A DNA stretch of 64,000 bases from Chaetoceros tenuissimus (taxonomy: Eukaryota > Bacillariophyta > Thalassiosirophyceae > Chaetocerotales > Chaetocerotaceae). The notes beneath the pieces are model-generated. The model worked only from the letters and a program-made list of their open reading frames with translations, was not told the DNA's origin and ran no database searches. The stretch's first letter is position 1. Each line of letters begins with the position of its first letter. Positions 20,049-29,611 of the stretch are shown here, in pieces. The DNA is taken from positions 620,001 through 684,000 of the forward strand of contig BLLK01000027.1 in assembly GCA_021927905.1 (NCBI GenBank), written 5' to 3'. Position numbers and translations under genes: made by a program.

Positions 20049-21620
20049 TTACGAAGAAGTCTTTTCTACCCATTCATTGAGCTCTTCAATCTTGATGGAT
20101 GTCTGCTCGCCGCAACTGAGATCCTTCACAGATACCTCTCCATTAGCAAATTCATCTGGTGCTACAATAATAACGTATTTCGATTGGATTCTATCTGCGT
20201 GCTTGAATACCCATTTTGTTTTCTTTTTCTCGAGAACAACATCTACACTTTGTCCTGCTTTTCTTAATTTTGTAGCGATCGCGATGGCATCATCATACAG
20301 CTCAGGTTTCATTGCAAATACTACTGAATCAATATCTGCACTACTGAATGACGGAAGCACATCACGCTCTTTCAACAATTCAATGATTACAGCATCTCCA
20401 AATCCGAACCCTGCTGCTGGTGTCGGATCTCCTCCAAATGTCTCCAAGAGCTTGTCATAACGTCCACCCCCTGCAATTGCACGAAGCTCTCCCTTGCGAT
20501 CAAATGCTTCAAATACAATACCTGTGTAATATGCAAGTCCACGAACAACAGACGCATCAAATAAAATCCATTCATCGATACCATATGCTTTACAAAGAGA
20601 CATGAGTTTTGACAACTCCTTCACAGCCTCTGATTCTGGACCAAGTACTGATGCAATTGATTCTATCGATTTATTTGTAAGGACTTCAGTGAGTTTTTCA
20701 ACGACTGATCGATCGAGTCCAAGCTCTGCAAGGTCATCCTGAATTGCGTCAATAGGCACCTGAAGCAATTCAATATGTCATGAGCTATATCATTGAGAAT
20801 TAAAGGCAAAAATAGTTTGGTGTGTTTATCGTACCTTTTCAAGCTTATCAACTAGAACACATGTTGCAGCAAATTTTTCCTCTGGAATTCCCAGTTCTGT
20901 CAAAACTTCTCCGATTACCATTCTAGAATTCACCTTGATACCAACATCTTGCGCAGTAAGTCCAACTCTCTCGAAAAAGTCAACCATTGCACTCAATAGT
21001 TCAGCCTCTGCTTCAACACCGTCTACTCCCCAGACATCCATATTCCATTGAAAATGCTCCCTTCTTCTACCACGTGTCATGCGTTCATATCTCCAACACT
21101 GTGGAATGGAAAACCACTTCAAAGGTAGATTCAAACCACCTTTCTTTGCCATTACCATACGAGCTAAACTTGGTGTCATTTCTGGTCGTAATGCAACAGC
21201 TCTATCTCCCTTATCTACAAAATTATATAGCTGCTCAGTAACTTCTTCTCCTGCTTTCCTTGTGTAAAGACTTTCCGACTCCAAAACAGGTGCATCATAT
21301 TCGCTAAATCCATAGGTTTTTGCAACATCTCTCCACTGGCTGAATAGCCATGTGCGTTGGCGCATATCTTCAGGATAAAAATCACGTGTTCCTTTTGGTG
21401 GATTAGTGTCAAGTTTAGTTTGCTTCTTTTTCTGTGCTCCCTTCTCAGTTTTTGTGATTAAATCTTTGTCTGCAACTGCACTTGACTTTCTCCCACCTTC
21501 AGCTGCAAGATAAGAAACTGACGAGTGGATTCCTCGTCTGATGGAAAGAGGAGAGGTGAAAGCCGATGTGCGACTGAATGTCGAAGCGAACATGGCAAGA
21601 ATAGCTGTTTGAAGTTTCAT
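20049..21620 (-). CDS. HARS: Histidyl-tRNA synthetase, plastid-targeted
   Basis: Two exons, 20835-21620 and 20049-20759, flank a 75-bp intron (20760-20834; GTACGA...CAG) in phase 0, giving 498 aa. The start chosen (21620) opens a signal peptide with T-S-A-F-T-S-P, a diatom plastid-import motif; two in-frame ATGs upstream at 21701 and nearby would lengthen the leader. Class II motifs are clear: motif 1 region P-P-K-G-T-R-D-F, motif 2 R-G-R-R-R-E-H-F-Q-W-N-M-D, the HisA motif V-R-G-L-A-Y-Y-T-G, and motif 3 G-F-G-F-G-D-A. The anticodon-binding domain is at the C-terminus. The enzyme charges tRNA-His in the plastid and possibly also in mitochondria. A separate cytosolic enzyme would be expected elsewhere. 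Confidence 0.93.
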
Positions 21621-21985
21621 ATCTATTTGTAAAATGCCACTATTTCTATGTGAAACCAAACTGATGGAACTATTGAAACATACAATAACATCATGTTTCA
21701 TCACTCATCACACACCTCATCTCGATTTTCTTTGGTTGGAAAGTTTGCGTGTTTCTCCCATCTGCGTCATTCCCTGATAAACAGCTAGCCAGCTAGTTTA
21801 ATTTTTTGTCCATGTATGTCAAAATGTCGCAGAGCTACACATTATCCATGTTGTTTGTAAATCTTTGCCAGATCCACGCTGAAGAAAACAAGAAAACCAC
21901 ACCAGTTCAAAAATGGAGATTTTTAAGCAAAGTGACAATTAAAGCATGCAAGTTATAGACTTTGTTGATAATTTATGCATCGTCG
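21621..21985. other. Upstream region of HisRS and native 3' flank of the cyclophilin gene
   Basis: This 365-bp stretch joins the HisRS start to the left copy of the cyclophilin target duplication. It should be the original 3' flank of the cyclophilin gene, now separated from the intact copy by about 14.3 kb. No gene is recognised. Confidence 0.5.
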
Positions 21986-22543
21986 AAATATGTATCTTCG
22001 ATCAAATTATTTTAGCACTCTTTATAACTGACAATTTCGGAAAGAGAGCATCTAAATATTCTTCTCCGTAGAATGAAGCCTTAGCTTGGTTCACTGAGCC
22101 TACCATACCACCACTAATACTCTCCTGAATTCCATATTCTTTATTCAGCTTATCCAAAACTGCCCAATTTTTTTCATTATCAACAACTCTTGCAAAAGGC
22201 ACAAATCCCTGCGCGTCTAGGAAGTTTGGAACTCCATCATTGTCTACAAGATTAATGAATACTTGGGTTTGTCTCGAATTCTTCCCAGACGATGCAAAAG
22301 AAAGAGTCCCTCTTTTGTTGTTCATTAACCTTGGTTCATCTGGAAGGCTTTTGCAATTTCTTTCACAAAAAATCCATTCCTGATTTTTTGATTTATCCGA
22401 AGATATTCCAAATTGAGCGACATAAAAAACGAGCACGCGATGAAACCTAGATCCATCATAGAATCCTGTTTCGACGAGTTCTTTAAACCTTGCTGATGCC
22501 AACGGTGCCCATTCAGGTATGACCTCTATTTCCAAATTATCTT
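21986..22543. repeat. Left copy of the 556-558-bp host target duplication
   Basis: Identical, in every line I compared, to 36289-36846 (offset 14303). The left copy ends ...AAATTATCTT and is followed directly by the element end ACTTGCGATGAG. The right copy starts right after the element end ...CATCGCAA. Two As at the right junction can be assigned to element or host, hence 556 or 558 bp. The fragment is internal to the cyclophilin gene: its last about 184 codons plus a little 3' flank. Confidence 0.93.
22002..22543 (-). pseudogene. 5'-truncated duplicate of the cyclophilin gene
   Basis: This encodes the last about 178 residues of the lumenal cyclophilin (from L-E-I-E-V-I-P-E-W to the stop), with no amino-acid difference from the intact gene at 36305-37108. 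It lacks targeting signals, promoter and start codon, because the gene is cut at 22543 by the retroelement array. It keeps the native 3' flank. It is a by-product of the insertion and not expected to make protein. Confidence 0.9.
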
Positions 22544-22724
22544 ACTTGCGATGAGACGGTATTCTAGGAATTAACCGTAAATGTAAACAAAACTTATCCC
22601 GAAGGACTGTATTAATTTAGGTGCTATCAAAACAGTAAGACTGACAAAAGATTTTGCAAAGTGTTGAAGAAAAACAAACTCAATTTCGGCGAGCTCATTC
22701 CCACTAAAATCTCAAATTTAACCG

Positions 22725-22743
22725 TTTCGCTAACGCTCATCAG
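22725..22743 (-). ncRNA. Hammerhead-ribozyme-like core in PLE terminus (copy 1)
   Basis: The sense strand reads CTGATGA, then GCGTTAGC (2-bp stem with GTTA loop), then GAAA, the conserved hammerhead catalytic core. Upstream AACTGT can pair with ACGGTT after the core (6 bp with one wobble), giving the invariant 15.1-16.1 and 15.2-16.2 pairs. However, position 17 would be G, which normal hammerheads do not cleave, and helix I is almost absent. Hammerheads are known in PLE terminal repeats. This may be a decayed or minimal version. Confidence 0.4.
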
Positions 22744-22788
22744 TTGATGCACAGTTCCAACCCTGTGACGTCATTATGACGTCGATGA

Positions 22789-22822
22789 TTTTTCACGTAC
22801 CAAACAAGTACTACGTGAAAAA
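22789..22822. repeat. 11-bp-arm hairpin in PLE terminus (hairpin 1)
   Basis: TTTTTCACGTA (22789-22799) and TACGTGAAAAA (22812-22822) flank a 12-nt loop. It occurs in the 3' terminal region of all copies. In copy 2 the element stops 3 nt beyond this hairpin. Confidence 0.8.
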
Positions 22823-22830
22823 GAATAGAA

Positions 22831-22897
22831 TATTTTTTACTATGATCGCGTTGCGCTTTTGCCAAAGGCAAAAGTGCAGCGATCATAGTAAAAAATA
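22831..22897. repeat. 67-bp near-perfect hairpin found only in the minus-strand copies (hairpin 2)
   Basis: 19-bp perfect arms (22831-22849 and 22879-22897, core CTATGATCGC / GCGATCATAG) enclose a second perfect 8-bp stem (CTTTTGCC / GGCAAAAG, loop AAA). It belongs to a 72-bp segment that makes the terminal region 375 bp here against 303 bp in the plus copies. A second copy lies at about 26060-26126 with one base change. Confidence 0.88.
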
Positions 22898-22918
22898 CCC
22901 TGCGACAGAGGAAACCTA

Positions 22919-25054
22919 TCAGGTAGTAGGCGCAGGGTTCATAACCTGATATTTCTCATAGTATTGAGAAATAGAGAAATCTTGACTAAAACGAAGCTTC
23001 CGTGGAGCAAGAAGTGTTCCTAGACTTGGCTGTCTCCTATAGCAGACTATCAATCTGTTGATATTAGGAGGTGCACCTGTATCATTTGCTGATAGAGAAG
23101 ACCAGGGGTCTTCATTAGGTGGTTCAAGGATGCAGTCTTTAAAGGCAGCTTGGATTTTTTTACGATTCGGGTCAAGGGGGTTATAGGGTAGCTGGAAGAC
23201 AAGTGGCCTATCGCTAGAAGTACTAGCTCGGCTACATGAAGATCCTGACGCGTGTTTTTGTATTGCTTCTGCAAAAAGGGGTTTGATGACACTGGGACGA
23301 TGTCCTCGGCGCACTAACCTGTTGAAGCATAACTTTAGATAATCAGGAATCTTTGTCTTATCAGAGAAAAGAGTGACGGCTCTATGTACCATTCCGAAAA
23401 TTACACTTTTTGTCACACCAGGGGCATGGCACGAGTGTGGCGGGATGTATAGGTACAGATTCAAACTCTTTTCATAGATAGATGTATGGCATATACCATT
23501 AACATCTAAATGGATGTTTAAATCCAAGAATACTGCTGAGGAGGAGAAGTCTTCGACTTCCCATTGAAGAGGCTTCAAGGAAGGGTTGTCTTTGAAGAAT
23601 TGATCATTCGCTCCAAACGTACTCACTACTCTCTTGAACTCTTCTCTTCTTTGTAGGTCGTTGTCTTGTAAGGGAGTCCAAAGGCCGAGGCTATCGTCTA
23701 TGTATCGCTTGTAGAATCCAAGTTCCGGGAAGAGAGGGATAATATCTAGCTCGAAGATGCAGTAGTAAAGTGTGGCCCATTCAGGTGCACAGGGTGCACC
23801 CATGGCAGTACCAGCAAGTTGCAGAAAGTAACAGTCTCCAAATTTGAATAAATTGTAACTCATGATGAGTTCCAGTGCGTGTTCTAGCGCGGAGACAGAT
23901 ATGTTTGCTGCTTTTTTAATTGCTAAACCTTTAGGATGTGAAGTAAGGAACTTCATGATGATAGGTAAAGCGTGACCAAGATGGATGTTAGTGTACATAG
24001 ACACTGCATCCATTGTAAAAATGGATGTGGCAGCAGGCCATCGCTTGGCACGAAGGTCAACAACGATGGATTTGGAATCTTTAGCGATATAGGGGAGGCG
24101 GGCTGTGATTTTCTTGAGCTCCTTGTCTACCCAGCGACCTAAGCCTTCAAGTAAGCTACCACTGTAAGAAATAATGGCACGAGTCTTGAGCTTTGGTTTA
24201 TGGATCTTGGCGAGTAAGTACATCCAAGAAAAACCACGGTCGTCGCTGTCAGAGTCTGTGAAGTTGTACTGCAGCATTCTTTTGATAAAGTTTGTGTTAT
24301 CAAATCCAATCTTGGTATCGAAGTTACGAATAAAATAATGCAACTTTTCAATCGCTTCATTTTGTAAAGTTTTCGCTTCTTCTTGAGTAAGTCGTTGATA
24401 AGTATATCTATCCGAGAGATGATCTCTCCAAGCGAGATCTAGATATCTCTCACGATCCATAATGGCTGGACCGAGATTTTTATCTGTGTGAAGGACAACT
24501 ATTTCTGGGTGCTCTTTTAACCAGGTCAAAGCATCCAGTTGATGGGCTAATAGCTGTATTGGAGCATTTTTATGACGACGAGGAGTGGCAAAGTTACGTC
24601 GTAGCTCCATTTCGAAATTCATTAGGCGTTGCATGCAAGGAGCAGGAGCATCCGGTGGTTCCCAATCTTTGCTCTTAATGTAAAGGTCAGGTGCCTCTTC
24701 GGCATCTTCTTCTTTTCCAGCAAACATTAAGCGTGTGCAAAAGTCTTTCTTTAGAGTTTCTAATCCAGTCTCATCAATGCGGGTTTGCTGAGAAGGATGC
24801 AGGCAAAAGTTCAAACCTAAACCGAGAAGAGAACGGAGAGCAGGTATAGGTTTGTTTTTATTTGATCGAAGATCATGGTAACTAAAATGGCGAGGGGAAT
24901 AGAGTAGGGAGTCAAGAGGAATATTCTGGAGAATTTGTTGGACAATATAGCCCATACGAAACTGATTGGGAGAAAGAAAAGAATCTGAATATGAATAAAG
25001 AAATTTAAACTTATTCAGAATTCTAGTTCTTTCTTTCCGCTCAATATTTCTCAA
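22919..25054 (-). CDS. Penelope-like reverse transcriptase, copy 1
   Basis: The open frame has 711 codons counted from a TTG that overlaps the ORF1 stop by 4 nt. There is no in-frame ATG until codon 34, so expression may depend on frameshifting from ORF1 or re-initiation. Motifs in order: T-D-K-N-L-G-P (190-196), the PLE/telomerase-type segment before RT1; R-A-I-I-S-Y-S-G-S; catalytic T-M-D-A-V-S-M-Y-T-N (D349); G-T-A-M-G-A-P (415-421); Y-I-D-D (451-454); then V-F-L-D-L-N and the thumb-like I-P-P-H-S-C-H-A-P-G. No GIY-YIG endonuclease is seen at either end. PLEs of this kind copy RNA using an existing DNA 3' end. Identical protein to copies 2 and 3. Confidence 0.9.
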   Translation of the reverse strand: MRNIERKERTRILNKFKFLYSYSDSFLSPNQFRMGYIVQQILQNIPLDSLLYSPRHFSYHDLRSNKNKPIPALRSLLGLGLNFCLHPSQQTRIDETGLETLKKDFCTRLMFAGKEEDAEEAPDLYIKSKDWEPPDAPAPCMQRLMNFEMELRRNFATPRRHKNAPIQLLAHQLDALTWLKEHPEIVVLHTDKNLGPAIMDRERYLDLAWRDHLSDRYTYQRLTQEEAKTLQNEAIEKLHYFIRNFDTKIGFDNTNFIKRMLQYNFTDSDSDDRGFSWMYLLAKIHKPKLKTRAIISYSGSLLEGLGRWVDKELKKITARLPYIAKDSKSIVVDLRAKRWPAATSIFTMDAVSMYTNIHLGHALPIIMKFLTSHPKGLAIKKAANISVSALEHALELIMSYNLFKFGDCYFLQLAGTAMGAPCAPEWATLYYCIFELDIIPLFPELGFYKRYIDDSLGLWTPLQDNDLQRREEFKRVVSTFGANDQFFKDNPSLKPLQWEVEDFSSSAVFLDLNIHLDVNGICHTSIYEKSLNLYLYIPPHSCHAPGVTKSVIFGMVHRAVTLFSDKTKIPDYLKLCFNRLVRRGHRPSVIKPLFAEAIQKHASGSSCSRASTSSDRPLVFQLPYNPLDPNRKKIQAAFKDCILEPPNEDPWSSLSANDTGAPPNINRLIVCYRRQPSLGTLLAPRKLRFSQDFSISQYYEKYQVMNPAPTT

Positions 25055-26014
25055 TTTTGACCAGTACGCTTGCTTTTCTTTGACTTTTTGTTTCCACTGT
25101 CTCTTTTGGTGTCTTTGCCTTTGTGCCCTTGTCCATTTTTTTGTTGCTCGTTCTTTTTCTTTTTCTTTTTTGACGAGGCGCTGCTCTTCTTTGTGGCGCC
25201 CCTTTTGGAGTTTTTTGCTTTTTCTTTCTTTGCTTTTTCAATCTCCATGATACGACGATCAACCAAATCGTTCATAGTATCTACATCCATAGAAGCCATA
25301 GCCTGATCGACATTCATTTGGATGTTGTTAACATCAGCCGCCGCTTGGGTCTTGGATCTTCTTTTAGCGATGGCATCATGTGTTAGTTGATTCAGAATAA
25401 TCTCTTGGTGCAACTCTACAGTTGCTACAAGGATTTTATGCATTTGCTTTTTCACGTCATTCACACAAGATTGGTTTCTCTCGATAGCAGCTCTATAGCT
25501 TGCAATTTTCTCGCTAGTACCATCCTGACGCTCAAAAGATTTAACTCTTCCAAAGTAGATTTTTGAAAAAGATTCGTCATCCAGAACTGCTTCGGTCATC
25601 ACTTCAGCAAGTGATTCCATCCTGTTATCATCATCGGTGTCCTCTGAAGCACCTTCTAATAGCAGGCTGTCCAAAAACAGTTCTCTTGTGAAATTGTAAA
25701 CAGTTTCCTGTTGCGATTTCATAGTGGTTTCAATTTCCAGTGTGGCAGTTTCCACCATCAGCTCCTTCATTTTTTTCTGGTATTCTTGAAGGGCGATGGA
25801 GGCTCTCCCTTGAATCGATTTAAATTCGTCAGTATTTGAAATTTCGGGAGTACCAGTAAGTGCAACTTTTAGCGCTATGTTTTTTGGAATGAAGTTATCT
25901 TCCAAAAGGCGATTGCTGCGTTCTTTTTGTTTCTGGAATTTCAGTAGGTCTTTGATGAAGTCATTCTTAAACCTAACAGTTTGCTCGCTGTCACGAGCTG
26001 CTTCGTGGAGATTC
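25051..26014 (-). CDS. PLE ORF1 protein, copy 1 (partial)
   Basis: The 3' part of ORF1 (from N-L-H-E-A-A-R to the stop), cut at its 5' end by the junction with copy 2. The open frame runs on into copy 2's terminal sequence to 26115 and would encode a short unrelated leader. It retains the helical middle and the Lys-rich tail. Confidence 0.8.
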
Positions 26015-26147
26015 TGATTTTTCACGTACCAAACAAGTACTACGTGAAAAAGAATAGAATATTTTTTACTATGATCGCGTTGCGCCTTTGCCAAAGGCAA
26101 AAGTGCAGCGATCATAGTAAAAAATACCCTGGGACAGAGGAAACCTA

Positions 26148-28283
26148 TCAGGTAGTAGGCGCAGGGTTCATAACCTGATATTTCTCATAGTATTGAGAAA
26201 TAGAGAAATCTTGACTAAAACGAAGCTTCCGTGGAGCAAGAAGTGTTCCTAGACTTGGCTGTCTCCTATAGCAGACTATCAATCTGTTGATATTAGGAGG
26301 TGCACCTGTATCATTTGCTGATAGAGAAGACCAGGGGTCTTCATTAGGTGGTTCAAGGATGCAGTCTTTAAAGGCAGCTTGGATTTTTTTACGATTCGGG
26401 TCAAGGGGGTTATAGGGTAGCTGGAAGACAAGTGGCCTATCGCTAGAAGTACTAGCTCGGCTACATGAAGATCCTGACGCGTGTTTTTGTATTGCTTCTG
26501 CAAAAAGGGGTTTGATGACACTGGGACGATGTCCTCGGCGCACTAACCTGTTGAAGCATAACTTTAGATAATCAGGAATCTTTGTCTTATCAGAGAAAAG
26601 AGTGACGGCTCTATGTACCATTCCGAAAATTACACTTTTTGTCACACCAGGGGCATGGCACGAGTGTGGCGGGATGTATAGGTACAGATTCAAACTCTTT
26701 TCATAGATAGATGTATGGCATATACCATTAACATCTAAATGGATGTTTAAATCCAAGAATACTGCTGAGGAGGAGAAGTCTTCGACTTCCCATTGAAGAG
26801 GCTTCAAGGAAGGGTTGTCTTTGAAGAATTGATCATTCGCTCCAAACGTACTCACTACTCTCTTGAACTCTTCTCTTCTTTGTAGGTCGTTGTCTTGTAA
26901 GGGAGTCCAAAGGCCGAGGCTATCGTCTATGTATCGCTTGTAGAATCCAAGTTCCGGGAAGAGAGGGATAATATCTAGCTCGAAGATGCAGTAGTAAAGT
27001 GTGGCCCATTCAGGTGCACAGGGTGCACCCATGGCAGTACCAGCAAGTTGCAGAAAGTAACAGTCTCCAAATTTGAATAAATTGTAACTCATGATGAGTT
27101 CCAGTGCGTGTTCTAGCGCGGAGACAGATATGTTTGCTGCTTTTTTAATTGCTAAACCTTTAGGATGTGAAGTAAGGAACTTCATGATGATAGGTAAAGC
27201 GTGACCAAGATGGATGTTAGTGTACATAGACACTGCATCCATTGTAAAAATGGATGTGGCAGCAGGCCATCGCTTGGCACGAAGGTCAACAACGATGGAT
27301 TTGGAATCTTTAGCGATATAGGGGAGGCGGGCTGTGATTTTCTTGAGCTCCTTGTCTACCCAGCGACCTAAGCCTTCAAGTAAGCTACCACTGTAAGAAA
27401 TAATGGCACGAGTCTTGAGCTTTGGTTTATGGATCTTGGCGAGTAAGTACATCCAAGAAAAACCACGGTCGTCGCTGTCAGAGTCTGTGAAGTTGTACTG
27501 CAGCATTCTTTTGATAAAGTTTGTGTTATCAAATCCAATCTTGGTATCGAAGTTACGAATAAAATAATGCAACTTTTCAATCGCTTCATTTTGTAAAGTT
27601 TTCGCTTCTTCTTGAGTAAGTCGTTGATAAGTATATCTATCCGAGAGATGATCTCTCCAAGCGAGATCTAGATATCTCTCACGATCCATAATGGCTGGAC
27701 CGAGATTTTTATCTGTGTGAAGGACAACTATTTCTGGGTGCTCTTTTAACCAGGTCAAAGCATCCAGTTGATGGGCTAATAGCTGTATTGGAGCATTTTT
27801 ATGACGACGAGGAGTGGCAAAGTTACGTCGTAGCTCCATTTCGAAATTCATTAGGCGTTGCATGCAAGGAGCAGGAGCATCCGGTGGTTCCCAATCTTTG
27901 CTCTTAATGTAAAGGTCAGGTGCCTCTTCGGCATCTTCTTCTTTTCCAGCAAACATTAAGCGTGTGCAAAAGTCTTTCTTTAGAGTTTCTAATCCAGTCT
28001 CATCAATGCGGGTTTGCTGAGAAGGATGCAGGCAAAAGTTCAAACCTAAACCGAGAAGAGAACGGAGAGCAGGTATAGGTTTGTTTTTATTTGATCGAAG
28101 ATCATGGTAACTAAAATGGCGAGGGGAATAGAGTAGGGAGTCAAGAGGAATATTCTGGAGAATTTGTTGGACAATATAGCCCATACGAAACTGATTGGGA
28201 GAAAGAAAAGAATCTGAATATGAATAAAGAAATTTAAACTTATTCAGAATTCTAGTTCTTTCTTTCCGCTCAATATTTCTCAA
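26148..28283 (-). CDS. Penelope-like reverse transcriptase, copy 2
   Basis: 711 open codons, protein identical to copy 1, with the same motif set (D349, G-T-A-M-G-A-P, Y-I-D-D) and the same 4-nt overlap with the ORF1 stop. The frame is intact. Just downstream lies the second copy of the 67-bp hairpin. Confidence 0.9.
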   Translation of the reverse strand: MRNIERKERTRILNKFKFLYSYSDSFLSPNQFRMGYIVQQILQNIPLDSLLYSPRHFSYHDLRSNKNKPIPALRSLLGLGLNFCLHPSQQTRIDETGLETLKKDFCTRLMFAGKEEDAEEAPDLYIKSKDWEPPDAPAPCMQRLMNFEMELRRNFATPRRHKNAPIQLLAHQLDALTWLKEHPEIVVLHTDKNLGPAIMDRERYLDLAWRDHLSDRYTYQRLTQEEAKTLQNEAIEKLHYFIRNFDTKIGFDNTNFIKRMLQYNFTDSDSDDRGFSWMYLLAKIHKPKLKTRAIISYSGSLLEGLGRWVDKELKKITARLPYIAKDSKSIVVDLRAKRWPAATSIFTMDAVSMYTNIHLGHALPIIMKFLTSHPKGLAIKKAANISVSALEHALELIMSYNLFKFGDCYFLQLAGTAMGAPCAPEWATLYYCIFELDIIPLFPELGFYKRYIDDSLGLWTPLQDNDLQRREEFKRVVSTFGANDQFFKDNPSLKPLQWEVEDFSSSAVFLDLNIHLDVNGICHTSIYEKSLNLYLYIPPHSCHAPGVTKSVIFGMVHRAVTLFSDKTKIPDYLKLCFNRLVRRGHRPSVIKPLFAEAIQKHASGSSCSRASTSSDRPLVFQLPYNPLDPNRKKIQAAFKDCILEPPNEDPWSSLSANDTGAPPNINRLIVCYRRQPSLGTLLAPRKLRFSQDFSISQYYEKYQVMNPAPTT

Positions 28284-29392
28284 TTTTGACCAGTACGCTT
28301 GCTTTTCTTTGACTTTTTGTTTCCACTGTCTCTTTTGGTGTCTTTGCCTTTGTGCCCTTGTCCATTTTTTTGTTGCTCGTTCTGATTCTTTTTCTTTTTC
28401 TTTTTTGACGAGGCGCTGCTCTTCTTTGTGGCGCCCCTTTTGGAGTTTTTTGCTTTTTCTTTCTTTGCTTTTTCAATCTCCATGATACGACGATCAACCA
28501 AATCGTTCATAGTATCTACATCCATAGAAGCCATAGCCTGATCGACATTCATTTGGATGTTGTTAACATCAGCCGCCGCTTGGGTCTTGGATCTTCTTTT
28601 AGCGATGGCATCATGTGTTAGTTGATTCAGAATAATCTCTTGGTGCAACTCTACAGTTGCTACAAGGATTTTATGCATTTGCTTTTTCACGTCATTCACA
28701 CAAGATTGGTTTCTCTCGATAGCAGCTCTATAGCTTGCAATTTTCTCGCTAGTACCATCCTGACGCTCAAAAGATTTAACTCTTCCAAAGTAGATTTTTG
28801 AAAAAGATTCGTCATCCAGAACTGCTTCGGTCATCACTTCAGCAAGTGATTCCATCCTGTTATCATCATCGGTGTCCTCTGAAGCACCTTCTAATAGCAG
28901 GCTGTCCAAAAACAGTTCTCTTGTGAAATTGTAAACAGTTTCCTGTTGCGATTTCATAGTGGTTTCAATTTCCAGTGTGGCAGTTTCCACCATCAGCTCC
29001 TTCATTTTTTTCTGGTATTCTTGAAGGGCGATGGAGGCTCTCCCTTGAATCGATTTAAATTCGTCAGTATTTGAAATTTCGGGAGTACCAGTAAGTGCAA
29101 CTTTTAGCGCTATGTTTTTTGGAATGAAGTTATCTTCCAAAAGGCGATTGCTGCGTTCTTTTTGTTTCTGGAATTTCAGTAGGTCTTTGATGAAGTCATT
29201 CTTAAACCTAACAGTTTGCTCGCTGTCACGAGCTGCTTCGTGGAGATTCAAGCAACCACTCTCAAAGGTAGCTAGTAGTCTATCTTTATCTGAGTTAGAC
29301 TTGGGTTGGATAATACTAGTTTCACCAATCCGAGTCCGTTTGTTTCTTAGGATACTCGGTTGAGAGGCAGAAGTCGATGCTGAATGCTGCAT
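28280..29392 (-). CDS. PLE ORF1 protein, copy 2 (complete, 370 aa)
   Basis: The ATG at 29392 opens a 370-aa protein. It has a Ser-rich N-terminus, a long helical region with coiled-coil character (about 50-150 and 200-320), an acidic patch (E-D-T-D-D-D-N) and a very basic tail (S-K-K-K-K-K-K-N). A protein that forms multimers and binds RNA is plausible, by analogy with coiled-coil ORF1s of some endonuclease-less PLEs. No known domain is recognised. Compared with copies 3 and 4 it has L-L-L-E-G and V-E-L-H-Q instead of L-L-L-Q-G and V-K-L-H-Q. Confidence 0.85.
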   Translation of the reverse strand: MQHSASTSASQPSILRNKRTRIGETSIIQPKSNSDKDRLLATFESGCLNLHEAARDSEQTVRFKNDFIKDLLKFQKQKERSNRLLEDNFIPKNIALKVALTGTPEISNTDEFKSIQGRASIALQEYQKKMKELMVETATLEIETTMKSQQETVYNFTRELFLDSLLLEGASEDTDDDNRMESLAEVMTEAVLDDESFSKIYFGRVKSFERQDGTSEKIASYRAAIERNQSCVNDVKKQMHKILVATVELHQEIILNQLTHDAIAKRRSKTQAAADVNNIQMNVDQAMASMDVDTMNDLVDRRIMEIEKAKKEKAKNSKRGATKKSSASSKKKKKKNQNEQQKNGQGHKGKDTKRDSGNKKSKKSKRTGQN

Positions 29393-29412
29393 TGTTATGG
29401 GTGTGTAATCTA

Positions 29413-29605
29413 ACTTGCGATGAGACGGTATTCTAGGAATTAACCGTAAATGTAAACAAAACTTATCCCGAAGGACTGTATTAATTTAGGTGCTATCAAA
29501 ACAGTAAGACTGACAAAAGATTTTGCAAAGTGTTGAAGAAAAACAAACTCAATTTCGGCGAGCTCATTCCCACTAAAATCTCAAATTTAACCGTTTCGCT
29601 AACGC
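29413..29605 (-). repeat. Partial 5' terminal repeat (pLTR) of PLE copy 2
   Basis: 193 bp matching the outer part of the 303-bp terminal repeat of copies 3 and 4, ending 20 nt before the ORF1 ATG. It gives copy 2 the same upstream sequence that copy 4 has and would contain any internal promoter lying in this part. The palindromic TGACGTCA region is missing because of the truncation. Confidence 0.85.
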
Positions 29606-29611
29606 ACCACT

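Larger units (their letters stand above)
22544..26014 (-). mobile_element. PLE copy 1 (5'-truncated, complete 3' terminus)
   Basis: It runs in sense from within ORF1 (26014) to the element 3' end (22544). It includes the complete RT frame and the long 375-bp 3' terminal region carrying the extra hairpin. It joins copy 2's 3' end at 26014/26015. ORF1 differs from copy 2 by lacking two codons (Q-N) in the Lys-rich tail. Otherwise the two minus copies share variants not seen in the plus pair. Confidence 0.88.
26015..29605 (-). mobile_element. PLE copy 2 (partial 5' terminal repeat, ORF1, RT; 3' end cut at hairpin 1)
   Basis: In sense it starts inside a terminal repeat (29605, at GCGTTAGCGAAA, just after CTGATGA of the hammerhead-like core). 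It then has a complete ORF1 and RT, and ends at 26015, 3 nt past hairpin 1, where it joins copy 1 head to tail. Its 5' edge at 29605/29606 abuts copy 3 in opposite orientation. Confidence 0.88.
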
